In this document: positions 1-10,192 of the stretch, one piece after another
Layout: every line of letters begins with the position of its first letter
How positions within the stretch are numbered: the stretch's first letter is position 1
NCBI RefSeq assembly: GCF_004138335.1
Contig: NZ_RYFW01000007.1
Location: forward strand, 62,001 to 126,000
From: Peristeroidobacter agariperforans
GTDB lineage: Bacteria; Pseudomonadota; Gammaproteobacteria; Steroidobacterales; Steroidobacteraceae
Direction: 5' to 3'
DNA: 64,000 nucleotides
The notes under the pieces: generated by a model
What the model saw: only the letters and a program-made list of their open reading frames with translations
Told to the model about the DNA's origin: nothing
Databases searched by the model: none
Made by a program: the position numbers and the translations under genes

Positions 1-2
1 GG

Positions 3-296
3 GGCTCGCTCGCGGCCAGCGTCGATCTCAACGACGTGCACGATCCGGTCGGCGATCTCAACCAGAATGCAAAGGTCGCGCTCGGCTACAAGACGCAGAC
101 CAACTGGCTGCCCGACCTGCGTGTCGGCTATCGCAAGAACCTGGCCGGCAGCGAGCTGAGCAGCGCGTCGCTGGGCTTCACCTTCTTCGGCGCCGTGCAC
201 TTCGACGTGTCGTGCAGCCTCGAATCGACGGATATCGACGGTAGCTCCGTGCCGAGAACGGCAGCGTTCAACCTCGGTTTCGAAATGAGCTATTGA
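3..296 (+). CDS. TraF-like outer-membrane protein, C-terminal fragment
   Basis: The gene enters from the left edge; the open frame begins at base 3 and only about the last 97 codons are present. The fragment has alternating hydrophobic/polar stretches such as LRVGYRKNL and ends in FNLGFEMSY with a terminal aromatic residue, which suits an outer-membrane beta-barrel C-terminus. The pattern resembles the chromosomal 'conjugal transfer protein TraF' family (TraF_2), which in these bacteria is not tied to conjugation. The next gene starts 22 bp downstream on the same strand, so the two are probably co-transcribed. The family call is inference from a short fragment; the barrel-like end is visible. 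Confidence 0.5.
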   Translation, partial: GSLAASVDLNDVHDPVGDLNQNAKVALGYKTQTNWLPDLRVGYRKNLAGSELSSASLGFTFFGAVHFDVSCSLESTDIDGSSVPRTAAFNLGFEMSY

Positions 297-318
297 TCAG
301 GGTACGGAGACAATCAGA

Positions 319-1971
319 ATGAAAATTCGTAAGCAGATTCTGGCGGGTGCGATCGCCAGCAGCATGGTCGGACTGGCGGCGTGTGGCGGCGGCAGCAAAG
401 GCACACAGGACGTCGGCAGCAATCCGAGCGGCAACGGCGGTGCAAGCAGCCGAGTGTTTCATGCCCGTGCGATCGACGGCTATCTGGCCGGCGCGACCGT
501 GTTCGTCGATCAGAACGCGAACGCCAAGCTCGACGCCTTCGAGCCGCGTGCGCTGACGGACAGCGACGGCTACTTCTCGTACAACCATCGCACCAGCACC
601 GACTATTGCGCTGCTGGCGGCTTGAATAAGTACTGTCTGCGCGGCACGATCGCTGCGGACGCCGAAGTGGTGATTCGCGTCACCGGCGGCTACGACACGG
701 TCACCCAGCTGCCGTTCGAGGGCATGCTCAGCCTGCGCTCGAGCGATCTGGACCGCGACGATTTGCGATTGGTGACGCCGCAGACCAGCATGGTCGCGGA
801 CGCCGGCAATACCGCACAGGCCAAGTTCGAGGCGCTCCTCAAGGCAGGCATCCTGGATTCCGCGGGTTTCGATAGCGATCCGTTTGGGAACATCGAACAC
901 ATCACCCGCGCGCAGATGACGGCGATCATTTCGCAGATGATCGGCACAGCTGCCGATCTGACGCTGCCGCCTGCGACTTTCGAGGACATCGAAGGCAGCA
1001 TCTGGGCCAACAGCTACATCGCGATGTCGGCGCAGCTCATCGAGGGTATCGACACCGGCTCGGGAATTTTCGAGCCCACGTTCGGCTCCACCGACCAGCT
1101 GGCAGAGCTGGCGCGTAAATCGATCTTCGCGGCGGCGAATCCTGGCCAGATCATGCCGGGCAGCTACCAGCTCCCGAATGAAAGCGCAATCCAGTCGCTG
1201 TTACAGAGCACGGCGGATATCGTCGCGTTGAGCGAGGAGATGCTCGCCGCGTTGAACGGCTCGGCGACGCAGGAAGAAGTGATGGCCATGCTGCGACTGC
1301 AGCGGATCGCTGCCGAGCGTGCATTGAACAATCCGAACGATCCCGAGCTGGACGATCTGTACGATTGGGCTCGCTCGCAGATCACGGCGGGTGAATTCGG
1401 CGTGGACCTCAAGGGACTGGGCGGCAGCGACATCGACGTTGGCCTGCTGGTCGACCCGCAGTTCAATTTCGATCCGAACTCCACAACGATCAGCGCGAGC
1501 GCGACCATTCCGGCAGAAGCCGCGACCGCATTCGCAGCGCTCGTCAATACTGCGTTCTCGGTCACCATCGACAAGCCGGATGAGCAGGGCGATGCGCTGT
1601 TGTTCGTCACCGGCGCCAACGGCGCGCGCTCGGGCGATATCAAAGTCTGCGTCCGCTACAGCGGCGACGACGGCGATTTCGATACGACGAGCAGCACCGA
1701 TCCGAACGGAGCGCTGCTGGTCGGCGGTCACTGGAGCCTGCTGGACGATCACACCTTGACGCTGAGCCTCGATATCGCCGGCGGCGCGCGCTCGATGCTG
1801 CTCAAGGCGGTTGGCACCAACGCCACCGGCCTCGACTATCGCTTCGACTTCGGCGACGACCTGGAGAACTGGAGCGGCCTCGCGCCGGCGGGCTTCGCTG
1901 CGGGCTCGGTGCCGACCAGCGATGCGACCTGCAAAGCCTCGTTGGTCGAGCGTTTCGGCCCGATGATCTGA
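319..1971 (+). CDS. large exported lipoprotein of unknown function
   Basis: A 550-residue protein with a lipoprotein signal peptide: positively charged MKIRK start, hydrophobic core, and lipobox L-A-A-C (Cys22), followed by a Gly/Ser-rich linker. It is therefore expected to be membrane-anchored in the periplasm. Residues about 50-90 (GYLAGATVFVDQN, then DSDGYFSYN) look like a prealbumin-like/SdrB-type beta domain with Asp-rich turns. The middle (about 180-340) is helical and the C-terminal third is beta-rich with Asp/Gly turns. The ATG at 319 is preceded by a GGAG-type site. It follows the TraF-like gene and is closed by a hairpin terminator. I do not recognise a function. Confidence 0.75.
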   Translation: MKIRKQILAGAIASSMVGLAACGGGSKGTQDVGSNPSGNGGASSRVFHARAIDGYLAGATVFVDQNANAKLDAFEPRALTDSDGYFSYNHRTSTDYCAAGGLNKYCLRGTIAADAEVVIRVTGGYDTVTQLPFEGMLSLRSSDLDRDDLRLVTPQTSMVADAGNTAQAKFEALLKAGILDSAGFDSDPFGNIEHITRAQMTAIISQMIGTAADLTLPPATFEDIEGSIWANSYIAMSAQLIEGIDTGSGIFEPTFGSTDQLAELARKSIFAAANPGQIMPGSYQLPNESAIQSLLQSTADIVALSEEMLAALNGSATQEEVMAMLRLQRIAAERALNNPNDPELDDLYDWARSQITAGEFGVDLKGLGGSDIDVGLLVDPQFNFDPNSTTISASATIPAEAATAFAALVNTAFSVTIDKPDEQGDALLFVTGANGARSGDIKVCVRYSGDDGDFDTTSSTDPNGALLVGGHWSLLDDHTLTLSLDIAGGARSMLLKAVGTNATGLDYRFDFGDDLENWSGLAPAGFAAGSVPTSDATCKASLVERFGPMI

Positions 1972-1978
1972 GCGACTC

Positions 1979-2009
1979 GAAGGCAGGACTCGTGAGCAGT
2001 CCTGCCTTC
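1979..2009. terminator. hairpin terminator between convergent genes
   Basis: A perfect 12-bp stem (GAAGGCAGGACT paired with AGTCCTGCCTTC) closes on a 7-nt loop, 7 bp after the lipoprotein stop codon and 6 bp beyond the selB stop on the other strand. The T-tract is short, so it may act from both sides as a bidirectional terminator or mainly protect the transcript ends. Confidence 0.7.
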
Positions 2010-2015
2010 TCTGTA

Positions 2016-3929
2016 CTAGTGGGAATGTCCCACGTTCCAACCGCTGTCCTTGCGCAGCACGTGGACATCATGAACGCGCCGCGTGTAGCCGACGCGGTCG
2101 AAGAATTCCAGAATCTGGATGGATCGCTTGCGGCCCAGCCCGATCGCATCCCGATAACTCGCGGCATCGACACTTCCTTGTTCCCGAGCCAGTGAGGCTA
2201 CGACGCTCGCCAGCGTGTCGACGCGATCGCTGTCGTAGAACAGGTCGTGCACGATCTGGCAGACCGTTCCGCAGGCGACCTGCCGGCGCAATATCTGGCG
2301 CACCCGTTCTTCGGGCTGTCGAACCGCACTGGCCAGATCTCTCACCCAAGGTGGCTCGGGACGCGCCTGCGCAATGAGAGATTGCAACTGACCAGCGAGC
2401 TCTTGATCGCTCTCCGAAAGCGCCGCGGCATGATCGGGGAGTTGCAGCCATGGCCCATGACGAGTCATGGAGCCGTCATTCGTGAGCTCGTCCACGAGTG
2501 CAGCCCACAGCGGTGCAGGCAAGTCGGGTCGTGCTATTCGCCGCAGCCTGCCACTATCGGGACCGGGATCATCCGGAAACTGCGCGTGAAATTCTCGCAA
2601 GGCATGAAGTGCACTTTCACGCAGCGCCTCCCAAGCAACTTCTGGTATGGCGAACTGATCCTGATTCGCGCCCCTCGTGAGGGTGCCGACCGGAAGTATC
2701 ACGCTGGTTGCCTTGTGGCCGGTCAATCGCTCGAGATCAGCTAGGGCTACGCCGTTCGGCGCATCTGCCAACAACTGCGAGAGACCTTGTCCTGCGAGCA
2801 TCTTCTCGACTGCATCGAGGTAACGCAGGCGCTGTTCTGAGCGGCGTTTGCGCGACGGAGCTGACGAGTCGAGCACCACGCCACCGCCAATCGTGTGGGC
2901 GGCCTGCGCATCGCGGATGATGAATCGATCGCCCGGGAGCGCGCAGATCGAAGTCTCGACCACAAGTTGTGCGCGCGCCGATTTGCCAGCTCCCCAATGC
3001 TCCGAGTCGAGAAGCATCAGCTGCGCGAGAGCGTGCGCGGCTCCGAGGTGTACGTGAACGGAGGTTCCCGGCGAAAGCTTCAGTTTACTGTCAGCTAACA
3101 AATGAACTCTCGCGTCCACGCGTTTGGTTGCGACAAGCACACGCGGATCACCCAGCCAGTCGCCACGCGAGGCAGCGCTTTTCTCGATGCCAGCGAGATT
3201 TAGTGCGCAGCGCTGACCGGCCACGCCGTTCTCACTCGAACGATTCTGCGCATGAATGCTACGCACCCGCGCAGGAAGGCCGCGGGGCATCACAATGAGA
3301 TTGTCACCCACGTGAACGCACCCTGAGAATACTGTGCCGGCGACGATCGTGCCGTGGCCGGGCAGGGTAAAGACGCGATCCACTGCCAGCCGGAAAAGAC
3401 CGTCGTTGCTACGCGGCGGCATATTTGTGGCCGCTTCGTGAAGATGCTTGCGAAGGCCGGCGATACCCGGCTCGTTGGCAGCGGTGGCGTTCACTGGAAA
3501 GATCGGTGCAGTCGCCAATGCTGTGTGATGCAGAAGGGTTCGTACTTCTGCTTCCACTTCGCGCGCACGTTCGGGACGCACTCGATCCACTTTAGTCTGC
3601 GCCACGGCGCCACGAGTGACGCCAAGGAGTTCCAGAATGGCCAGATGCTCGCGAGTCTGCGGCATCACTCCGTCGTCGGCGGCTATGACCAGCAGGGCGA
3701 AGTCGATGCCACAGGCGCCAGCGACCATCGTATGAATCAGCCGCTCATGTCCCGGCACATCGACGAATCCGAGCACGTCGCCGTTCGGCAGGGGCGTATA
3801 TGCGTAGCCGAGCTCGATGGAGATGCCGCGTTCCTTTTCTTCTTTCAGGCGGTCGGTGTCGATACCGGTCAACGCCCGCACCAGCGAGGTTTTGCCATGA
3901 TCGATGTGGCCGGCGGTGCCGATGATCAT
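2016..3929 (-). CDS. selB: selenocysteine-specific elongation factor SelB
   Basis: A 637-residue EF-Tu-like GTPase that carries Sec-tRNA(Sec) to UGA codons marked by a SECIS hairpin. Seen: P-loop GHIDHGKT (residues 7-14), DVPGHE (57-62), TKVD base-recognition motif (112-115), then beta-barrel domains and a C-terminal winged-helix region of the kind that binds SECIS RNA. E. coli SelB is 614 aa. The open frame runs further upstream, but the start is set at the ATG at 3929: it gives the usual M-I-I-G-T-A-G beginning and overlaps the fdhE stop as ATGA. It is the last gene after fdoGHI-fdhE, so the decoding factor is coupled to its UGA-containing client. Confidence 0.95.
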   Translation of the reverse strand: MIIGTAGHIDHGKTSLVRALTGIDTDRLKEEKERGISIELGYAYTPLPNGDVLGFVDVPGHERLIHTMVAGACGIDFALLVIAADDGVMPQTREHLAILELLGVTRGAVAQTKVDRVRPERAREVEAEVRTLLHHTALATAPIFPVNATAANEPGIAGLRKHLHEAATNMPPRSNDGLFRLAVDRVFTLPGHGTIVAGTVFSGCVHVGDNLIVMPRGLPARVRSIHAQNRSSENGVAGQRCALNLAGIEKSAASRGDWLGDPRVLVATKRVDARVHLLADSKLKLSPGTSVHVHLGAAHALAQLMLLDSEHWGAGKSARAQLVVETSICALPGDRFIIRDAQAAHTIGGGVVLDSSAPSRKRRSEQRLRYLDAVEKMLAGQGLSQLLADAPNGVALADLERLTGHKATSVILPVGTLTRGANQDQFAIPEVAWEALRESALHALREFHAQFPDDPGPDSGRLRRIARPDLPAPLWAALVDELTNDGSMTRHGPWLQLPDHAAALSESDQELAGQLQSLIAQARPEPPWVRDLASAVRQPEERVRQILRRQVACGTVCQIVHDLFYDSDRVDTLASVVASLAREQGSVDAASYRDAIGLGRKRSIQILEFFDRVGYTRRVHDVHVLRKDSGWNVGHSH

Positions 3930-4855
3930 GACGGGTTCCAGAGCAAAGGATTCGGGTGGACACGCCGATACCCCGCTTCGCCGAGCAGCAGATCGAGCGC
4001 GAGACTGGCAAGATCGTCCGCGCTTGGCTCGACTGCGAGGTCTTCCTCCTGATACAGGATCTTGCGGTACGTATGGCACGTATCGCAGCATTCGGCGCGA
4101 ATGCCGCGCGGTCCGCTCTCGATCGATTGGTAGCTGATGCCTTTCGTGCTCTGGCAATGGCTGCACTTCACGCGGACCATGTGCCACTCGGTTGCACACA
4201 GAGAGCAGTGCAGATAGCGAAGCCCCTGCGATCGAGAGTCGGCGCGTACGATGCTCGCGACCGGCAACGTGCCACAGGTCGGACATACTCCGGGAACGTC
4301 GAGCTCCCGGATATCATCGATGTTCATGCGGCTGGCGAGCGCCACCCAGTACACCTGCAGTGCTGCCATCACGAACGGAGCGGAAGCGGCATCGACCGGC
4401 GATGTTTGCGTGCCTAACAGATCCTCCGCTTGCGCTTCGAGCTGCTCTGGCTTCAGAGCCCGCAGGCGATCGCAGACAGAGCGCACTTGGCCCGAGATCT
4501 CCGGCAGGGCCGCGAGAGCGTCGCAAATCAAGCGCAGCGACTCACGCCAATGCTCTTCACGACGCCAACTGCCCACCGCAACAATCGGCATATGAAACGT
4601 CTGAGCGTGGGTAACTTGCTCGGCATTCGGCAAGGCAGGCTCGATGCTGGCGAGCGCGGTCTGTTGAGCGTCGGCGAGATGCGCCATCAGTTGCAGATAG
4701 TCGCCGATGGAATGACCGATTGCGCCAGGCTCGCTCTGCTGGCGCAATCGCGTGGCGCGTGTGGAAAATACGCGCGCGCGATCGGGAAGGCGCAATCGCT
4801 GAATATTTCGTTGCGCGAACGCTTCAATCTGACCGGGGTCGAGGATGCGTTGCAT
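3926..4855 (-). CDS. fdhE: formate dehydrogenase accessory protein FdhE
   Basis: A 309-residue protein, the same length as E. coli FdhE, needed for maturation of the periplasmic respiratory formate dehydrogenases. The C-terminal half carries the family's rubredoxin-like cysteine pairs: CPTC, CSLC, CSHC and CDTC. The chosen ATG (4855) gives the usual M-Q-R-I-L-D start; a longer frame exists but would run deep into fdoI. The start overlaps fdoI by 32 bp and the stop overlaps the selB start by 4 bp, so translation is coupled along the operon. Confidence 0.95.
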   Translation of the reverse strand: MQRILDPGQIEAFAQRNIQRLRLPDRARVFSTRATRLRQQSEPGAIGHSIGDYLQLMAHLADAQQTALASIEPALPNAEQVTHAQTFHMPIVAVGSWRREEHWRESLRLICDALAALPEISGQVRSVCDRLRALKPEQLEAQAEDLLGTQTSPVDAASAPFVMAALQVYWVALASRMNIDDIRELDVPGVCPTCGTLPVASIVRADSRSQGLRYLHCSLCATEWHMVRVKCSHCQSTKGISYQSIESGPRGIRAECCDTCHTYRKILYQEEDLAVEPSADDLASLALDLLLGEAGYRRVHPNPLLWNPS

Positions 4856-5489
4856 GGAGCTTTTCCCGGAACCAGGCACGGTGGTGTTTCCAGGCCCAGC
4901 CAGGCGTGACGGTACCACGCGTCATGGCGCCAAGCGACCCCTTCACCCAGATGCCCGCGTAGATGTGCAAGACGACGGCGCAGATCAGGATGAAGGCGCT
5001 GACCCCGTGGACCACCGCGGCGGCGCGGATCAACCCGATCGAAAAGTACAGGGAGAAATACTCACGCCAGATGACGACGCCGGACAGCAGCAGGGCCAGG
5101 ATGCAGGCGATGAATACGAAGAACACCAGCTTCTGCCCGGCGTTGAACCGGCCGACTTCCGGCAGGCGCTCCTCGCGGTTGTTGATCACGTCGCGCCCCT
5201 GGCGCAGCCATTGCCAGTCGCGCGCTTCCATCTTGTTGAACTTCCACATCGCCGCCGCCAGCACCACGAAAGCGATCGTCATGATCAGCCCGAGGAACGG
5301 GTGCAGTATTCGTGTCCACGTGCCGCCGCCCAAGAACACGCTGAACCAATAGAGCGCCGGATGAAACAACGCCAGCCCGGAGATTGCGGTCAACACGAAA
5401 ACGATCGCGACGATCCAATGATTGGTGCGCTCATTGGGCGTGTAGCGCTGGATCGTGCGGCGTGATGGATCATTCGTAGGGTCACTCAT
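4824..5489 (-). CDS. fdoI: formate dehydrogenase cytochrome b subunit (gamma)
   Basis: A 221-residue inner-membrane diheme cytochrome b556 that takes electrons from the beta subunit and reduces quinone. Four hydrophobic helices are visible, with candidate haem-ligand histidines in NERTNHW (near residue 24), HPFLGL, and the last helix pair (HGVSAF and VLHIYAGIW). The conserved KLVFF and [15 protein letters not shown] stretches are typical of FdnI/FdoI. It overlaps the fdoH stop by 8 bp and fdhE by 32 bp. I use the FdoI name because of the operon; FdnI would be equally fair from sequence alone. Confidence 0.94.
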   Translation of the reverse strand: MSDPTNDPSRRTIQRYTPNERTNHWIVAIVFVLTAISGLALFHPALYWFSVFLGGGTWTRILHPFLGLIMTIAFVVLAAAMWKFNKMEARDWQWLRQGRDVINNREERLPEVGRFNAGQKLVFFVFIACILALLLSGVVIWREYFSLYFSIGLIRAAAVVHGVSAFILICAVVLHIYAGIWVKGSLGAMTRGTVTPGWAWKHHRAWFREKLHATHPRPRSD

Positions 5490-6396
5490 GGCGAGCGCGC
5501 TCCGTTTCCCGCGCGGCGGCTTGCTCGTCGCTTTCGTGCGTTTCGTTCCGACCGATGCGGATGTAGTGGAAGAAGCCGGCGAGTGCGGTCAGCACGATGC
5601 CGGTTAATGCGAGTGGCTTGGTGGCGCCTTTCCACAAGCCAACGGCCGGGCTGATATGTGGGTCCGCAGGTAGATCGTTGTAGAGCTGCGGCTGGTCGGC
5701 GTGATGAAGCACATACATCACATGCGTGCCGCCCACGCCTGGCGGATCGTATAAGCCCGCGTTGTCGAAGCCGCGCGACTTCAGATCTTCGACTCGCTCT
5801 GCGGCGTGATGTTGCATATCTTCTTTGGTGCCCCACACGAGCGCGCCGGTCGGGCAGGACTTGATGCACGCGGGCTCGAGGCCTACGGCGACGCGATCCG
5901 AGCACAGTGTGCACTTGTACGCTTTGTGATCCCGCTTCGAGATGCGCGGAATGTCGAACGGGCAGCCGGCGATGCAATAGCCGCAGCCGATGCAATTCTC
6001 CTGGTGGAAGTCGACGATGCCGTTGGAGTACTGCACGATCGCGCCCGGCGCGGGGCAGGCCTTGAGGCAGCCGGGATCGGCGCAATGCATGCAGCCGTCC
6101 TTGCGGATGAGCCATTCCAGGTCGTTGCCCTTGTCGGGATTCTCGTACTCGGCGAAACGCATCAGCGTCCAGGATTGATCGGTGAGATCGTGCGGATTCT
6201 GGTAGGCGCCGATGTTGGTGCCGATCTCGTCGCGCAGGTCGTTCCATTCCATGCACGCGACCTGGCACGCCTTGCAGCCGATGCACTTGGTCGTATCGAT
6301 CAGCTTCGCGACCGTGCCGGTCTGCGCCTGTCGCACGCTCGGCGATGCAGTCGTGGTGGCGGAGCGTCGGACGATATCGAGTGATTGCAATGCCAT
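5482..6396 (-). CDS. fdoH: formate dehydrogenase iron-sulfur subunit (beta)
   Basis: A 304-residue ferredoxin-like subunit that wires the molybdenum/tungsten catalytic subunit to the cytochrome b. Four [4Fe-4S] cysteine clusters are visible: [35 protein letters not shown], and CTLC with a distal CIKSC. A C-terminal transmembrane helix ([17 protein letters not shown]) anchors it to the membrane, as in the Form-deh_trans domain. A good GAGGAG site lies 7 nt before the ATG. It starts 10 bp after the fdoG stop and overlaps fdoI by 8 bp. Confidence 0.96.
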   Translation of the reverse strand: MALQSLDIVRRSATTTASPSVRQAQTGTVAKLIDTTKCIGCKACQVACMEWNDLRDEIGTNIGAYQNPHDLTDQSWTLMRFAEYENPDKGNDLEWLIRKDGCMHCADPGCLKACPAPGAIVQYSNGIVDFHQENCIGCGYCIAGCPFDIPRISKRDHKAYKCTLCSDRVAVGLEPACIKSCPTGALVWGTKEDMQHHAAERVEDLKSRGFDNAGLYDPPGVGGTHVMYVLHHADQPQLYNDLPADPHISPAVGLWKGATKPLALTGIVLTALAGFFHYIRIGRNETHESDEQAAARETERARHE

Positions 6397-6406
6397 GGCC
6401 GGCTCC

Positions 6407-9400
6407 TCACGACTTCTGGCCCGAGGCTGGCGATGCGTCTGCCACCTTTTCGACCTTGACCAGGAACGCTTTGAACTCCGGGGTCTGCGAGTTGGCGTCG
6501 CCGACGAAGGGCGTCAGCGTGTTGGCCAGATAGCCGGGGCGGGCGAGGCCGGTGAAGCCCCAGTGAATCGGAATGCCCACGGTGTGCACGGTCTTGCCGT
6601 CGATGTTCAGTGCACGGATGCGTTTGGTGACTACCGCGACGGCTTCGATGTGCCCGCGGTTCGAGCTGACCCGGACGCGATCGCCGGCGGCAATTCCCAG
6701 CTCATCGGCCAATGCTGCACCGATCTCGACGAATTGTTCGGGCTGCGTGATGGCGTTCAGGCGGACATGTTTCGTCCAATAGTGGAAATGCTCCGTCAAT
6801 CGATACGTCGTCGCGACGTGTGGGAACTGTGCAACGTTGCCGAGCGCTTCGCGGTCGGCTTTGAAGATGCGTGCTGCCGGATTGCTGACGGCTCGCGGCT
6901 CGTTGCGACTGAGCGGGTTGTAGCCGAGCGGGGATTCGAACGGCTCATAGTGTTCCGGGAATGGACCCTCAGCCATGTTGGTGCGGGCGAACAGGCGCGC
7001 GACGCCTTCCTGATTCATGATGAAGGGCCCGACGCCGGCCGCAGGATCGTCGTCGATCCTGAAGTCCGGGATGTCGGCGCCGACCCACTGTTTGCCGTTC
7101 CACCGGATCAGCGGGCGTTCCGGATTGAACGGCTTGCCGTCGAGATCGCACGACGCCCGGTTGTAGAGCACGCGCCGGTTCGCCGGCCACGACCAGGCCC
7201 AGTTCAATGTCTGGCCAATGCCGGTCGGATCCGAGTTGTCGCGTCGAGCCATGAGATTGCCGGTCGGCCCCCAGGCGCCGCAGAAAATCCAGCAGCCGCT
7301 CGCGGTCGAGCCGTCGTCGCGCAGCTCGCCGAAGCCAGCGAGCTGTTCGTCGCGCTTGCGCACCACGTTGTTTGGATTCTTGGGATCGACCAGATCGGTG
7401 AGCGCGCGGCCTGAGTATTCCTTGGCCAGTTCCTCGGGCGTGGGACTGTTGGGACGAATATACGGCCACGACAAATTCAGGATGGGATCCGGAAACGCGC
7501 CACCCTCGGTTTGATAAAGCTTGCGCAGCCGATTGAACAGCTCGGCCATGATTTCGATGTCGGTGCGCGCTTCGCCGGGCGGCTCACCGCCTTTCCAATG
7601 CCATTGCAGCCAGCGCCCCGAGTTGACCAGCGTGCCGTCTTCCTCGGCGAAGCAGGTTACTGGCAGACGAATGACTTCCGTCTGGATCTTGCTCGAGTCG
7701 ACATCGTGGTGGACGCCGTAGTTGCGCCAGAACTCCGACGTCTCCGTGACCAGCGGGTCCATGATCACCAGGAACTTCAGGTTCGACAGCGCCGCCGTCA
7801 TCTTGGCTTTGTTGGGCGCGGCGGCGAGCGGATTGAATCCCTGCGCGAGATAACCGTTGATCTTCCCCTGTTCCATCAGATCGAAGACCTGCAGCATGTC
7901 GTAGAGCTTGTCGATCTTGGGCAGATAGTCGTAGGCCCAGCGATTCCCGGCGGTCGCGGCATCACCCCACCAGGCTTTCTGCAAGCTGACGAAGAACTTC
8001 GAGAAGTGCTGCCAGTAGCTCACCTGATTCGGACGCAGCGGCTTGAAGGCTCGCACCGCCACGTATTTCTCATAGTCCTGCTCCCGGTCGTGCGGCAAGG
8101 TGATGTAGCCAGTCAGTGTGTTGGACAGCAGGCCCAGATCCGTGAGGCCCTGAATGTTGGAGTGGCCGCGCAAGGCGTTCATGCCGCCGCCGGAGACGCC
8201 GATGTTTCCTAGTAACAGCTGTACCATCGCTCCGCAGCGAATCATCTGCGATCCAATGGAGTGCTGTGTCCAGCCGAGCGCGTACATGATCGTCATGGCG
8301 CGAGTCGGTGTCGCCGTCGAGGCGATCATCTCGCAGATCTGCTGGAACTTCTGTTGCGGCGTGCCGCACACGCGCTCGACCATTTCGGGTGTGTAGCGCG
8401 AGTAGTGTTGTTTCATCAGATTCAACACACAGCGTGGGTGCGCGAGCGTCGGATCGACGCGCGCAAAGCCATCGTCGCCGAACTCATAATCCCAGCTGGA
8501 CTTGTCGTAGCGACGATTGTCGGCGTCGTAGCCCGAATACAAACCGTCCTGAAACGCGAATTCCTCCTTTACGATGAAGCTCGCGTCGGTGTAGTGAGTG
8601 ACGTAGTCGCGCTGGATCTTGTCGTTCGTCAGCAGGTAATTGATCACCGCTCCGAGGAACGCGATGTCGGTGCCGGCGCGAATCGGGGCATAGACATCGG
8701 CGACCGAAGCCGAGCGGTTGAAGCGAGGGTCGACGACGATCAGCCGCGCCTTGTTGTGCGCTTTGGCTTCTGTGACCCACTTGAAACCGCACGGATGCGC
8801 CTCGGCGGCGTTGCCACCCATGATGAGGACCAGGTCGGCATTCTTGATGTCGACCCAGTGATTCGTCATCGCTCCACGGCCGAACGTCGGGGCAAGACCT
8901 GCCACCGTCGGGCCGTGTCACACACGCGCCTGATTGTCGAACGCCAGTACGCCGAGACTGCGGATGACCTTGTGCGTGATGTAGCCGGCTTCGTTGCTGC
9001 TCGCCGAGGCCGCCAGCATGCCGGTGGTGAGCCACCGGTTGACGGTCAGACCTTCGGCGTTCTTGGCAATGAAGTTGGCGTCCCGATCCTGTTTCATCAA
9101 CCGGGCGACGCGCTCCAGCGCTTCATCCCAGGAAATGCGCTGCCAGCGATCCGAGCCCGACGCTCGATATTCCGGGTGCGTCAGCCGGCTCGGGCTGTGG
9201 ATGAAGTCGATCAGCGCCGCGCCCTTGGGGCACAAGGTGCCGCGATTCACCGGGTGATCCGGGTCGCCCTCGATGTGAAAGATGCTCGCCGTCGCATTCT
9301 TCGACTTATCGCCGAGCGAATACATCAGCAAGCCGCAGGACACCGAACAGTAGGGACAGGTATTGCGCGTCTCGGTGGCGCGAGAGAGCTTGAACTCACG

Positions 9401-9508
9401 CACCTCGGCCAGCGCTGGGCCCGGCGAGAATCCCAGCAGCGCCAGGCTGGAACCCGCCAGCCCGCTGCCGGTGATCGCCAGGAACTGGCGCCTAGTCATA
9501 TCGCTCAT
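6407..9508 (-). CDS. fdoG: selenocysteine-containing formate dehydrogenase major subunit
   Basis: The catalytic subunit of membrane-bound respiratory formate dehydrogenase (formate to CO2, periplasmic side). The frame is interrupted by one UGA at 8918-8920 that I read as selenocysteine 197. It sits in the context QARV-U-HGPTVAG, the same as in E. coli FdnG/FdoG, and a SECIS hairpin follows at once. Seen: twin-arginine signal TRRQFLA, [4Fe-4S] ligands C51, C54, C58 and C93, and a C-terminal molybdopterin-dinucleotide binding domain. Length is 1033 aa against about 1016 in E. coli. The start at 9508 has GGGAG 9 nt upstream. A naive gene caller would split this into 196-aa and 832-aa pieces. Confidence 0.96.
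8875..8920 (-). promoter_or_regulatory. selenocysteine UGA codon with bacterial SECIS hairpin
   Basis: UGA is at 8918-8920, followed on the minus strand by a 43-nt hairpin. The lower stem is a perfect 7 bp (CACGGCC with GGCCGUG). The upper stem is CGG/CCG and GGCA/UGCC interrupted by a single bulged U, with apical loop GGUCU. Counting the U of UGA as 1, the bulged U is at 17 and the loop G-U at 23-24, the same spacing as the E. coli fdhF/fdnG SECIS contacts for SelB. Confidence 0.93.
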
Positions 9509-9677
9509 GGAAGGAACTCCCGTGCGGCCATGACATGGGTCAGGTCAGTCTATGCCTGCACGGCAGGGCTCGCAACGCGGCAGCGTGCGGCCCGGCCGCG
9601 ATGAAATGCGCTCAGGAACTCCGCGCAATTCCTCTCGGAAAATCCATGGTTTCCTCCCTAAGCACTGTCCGCATAGA
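9509..9677. promoter_or_regulatory. divergent fdoG/napE regulatory region
   Basis: This 169-bp spacer between divergent fdoG and napE must hold both promoters. The fdoG ribosome-binding site (GGGAG) is at its left edge. I looked for an FNR-type TTGAT-N4-ATCAA site and for a sigma-54 -24/-12 element and found neither convincingly, so regulation cannot be assigned by eye. Confidence 0.45.
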
Positions 9678-9830
9678 ATGCGTCGCATGCAAGCCGAGAA
9701 ACGGCGCGAATTCGCCGTGTTTTTCTTTCTTACATTCATCCTGGCGCCCATCCTGGCGGTGCTCATCGTCGCTGGCTACGGCTTTGCGGTCTGGATGTAT
9801 CAACTCATCGCCGGGCCGCCGTCGGTGTAA
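9678..9830 (+). CDS. napE: periplasmic nitrate reductase small membrane protein NapE
   Basis: A 50-residue single-helix membrane protein: charged N-terminus (MRRMQAEKRREF), one transmembrane segment, and a short tail ending PPSV. This matches NapE, a small protein of unknown precise role encoded at the head of many nap operons. Starts are possible at 9678 or 9687 (47 aa); neither has a strong ribosome-binding site. napD begins 8 bp after its stop. Confidence 0.85.
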   Translation: MRRMQAEKRREFAVFFFLTFILAPILAVLIVAGYGFAVWMYQLIAGPPSV

Positions 9831-9838
9831 GGGTGGCC

Positions 9839-10192
9839 ATGCGCTGGCTTTCGCGTCGTGACTTTCTGACATTCGGGCCTGGTGCGAGCGATGCGGACGA
9901 GCCCATCGTCCACATCGCAAGCTTGCTGGTTCAAGCCACGCCGACAGGTTGCGAGGCCGTGCGCGCGCTGATCGGGACGATGCCCGGAGCCGAACTGCAC
10001 GAAACCGGACATTCCGGCAAAGTCGCGATCGTTCTCGAATCGGCGGACAGCCGAGCTATCGCCGACGCCACCACTGAGTTACAGCAGCTCTCCGGCGTGC
10101 TCACCGTTTCGATCGTGGCGCACTTGATGGAAAGTGCTTCGTCCCTGGAAGAACAACATGACGATCAATCGACGACAGTTCCTGCGGCGTAG
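9839..10192 (+). CDS. napD: NapA maturation chaperone NapD
   Basis: A 117-residue cytoplasmic chaperone that binds the Tat signal of NapA during cofactor insertion. The NapD fold signature is visible: [27 protein letters not shown], and [13 protein letters not shown]. It has an N-terminal extension containing RRDFLTF, which resembles a twin-arginine motif but has no following hydrophobic core. The ATG at 9839 has AAGGGTGG just upstream; an in-frame GTG at 9833 is the alternative. Its 3' end overlaps napA by 35 bp. Confidence 0.9.
   Translation: MRWLSRRDFLTFGPGASDADEPIVHIASLLVQATPTGCEAVRALIGTMPGAELHETGHSGKVAIVLESADSRAIADATTELQQLSGVLTVSIVAHLMESASSLEEQHDDQSTTVPAA

Noticed and set aside
3930-4286. 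N-terminal extension of the SelB frame
   Set aside because: It overlaps fdhE on the same strand, has no SelB similarity, and the ATG at 3929 gives the conserved GTPase start.
6407-8905. An 832-residue open frame that could be called a separate truncated formate dehydrogenase
   Set aside because: It is the part of fdoG after the Sec codon; its apparent start lies inside conserved sequence and the SECIS explains the UGA.
9509-9677. FNR box or sigma-54 element between fdoG and napE
   Set aside because: No TTGAT-N4-ATCAA or -24/-12 match was visible; only weak partial resemblances.
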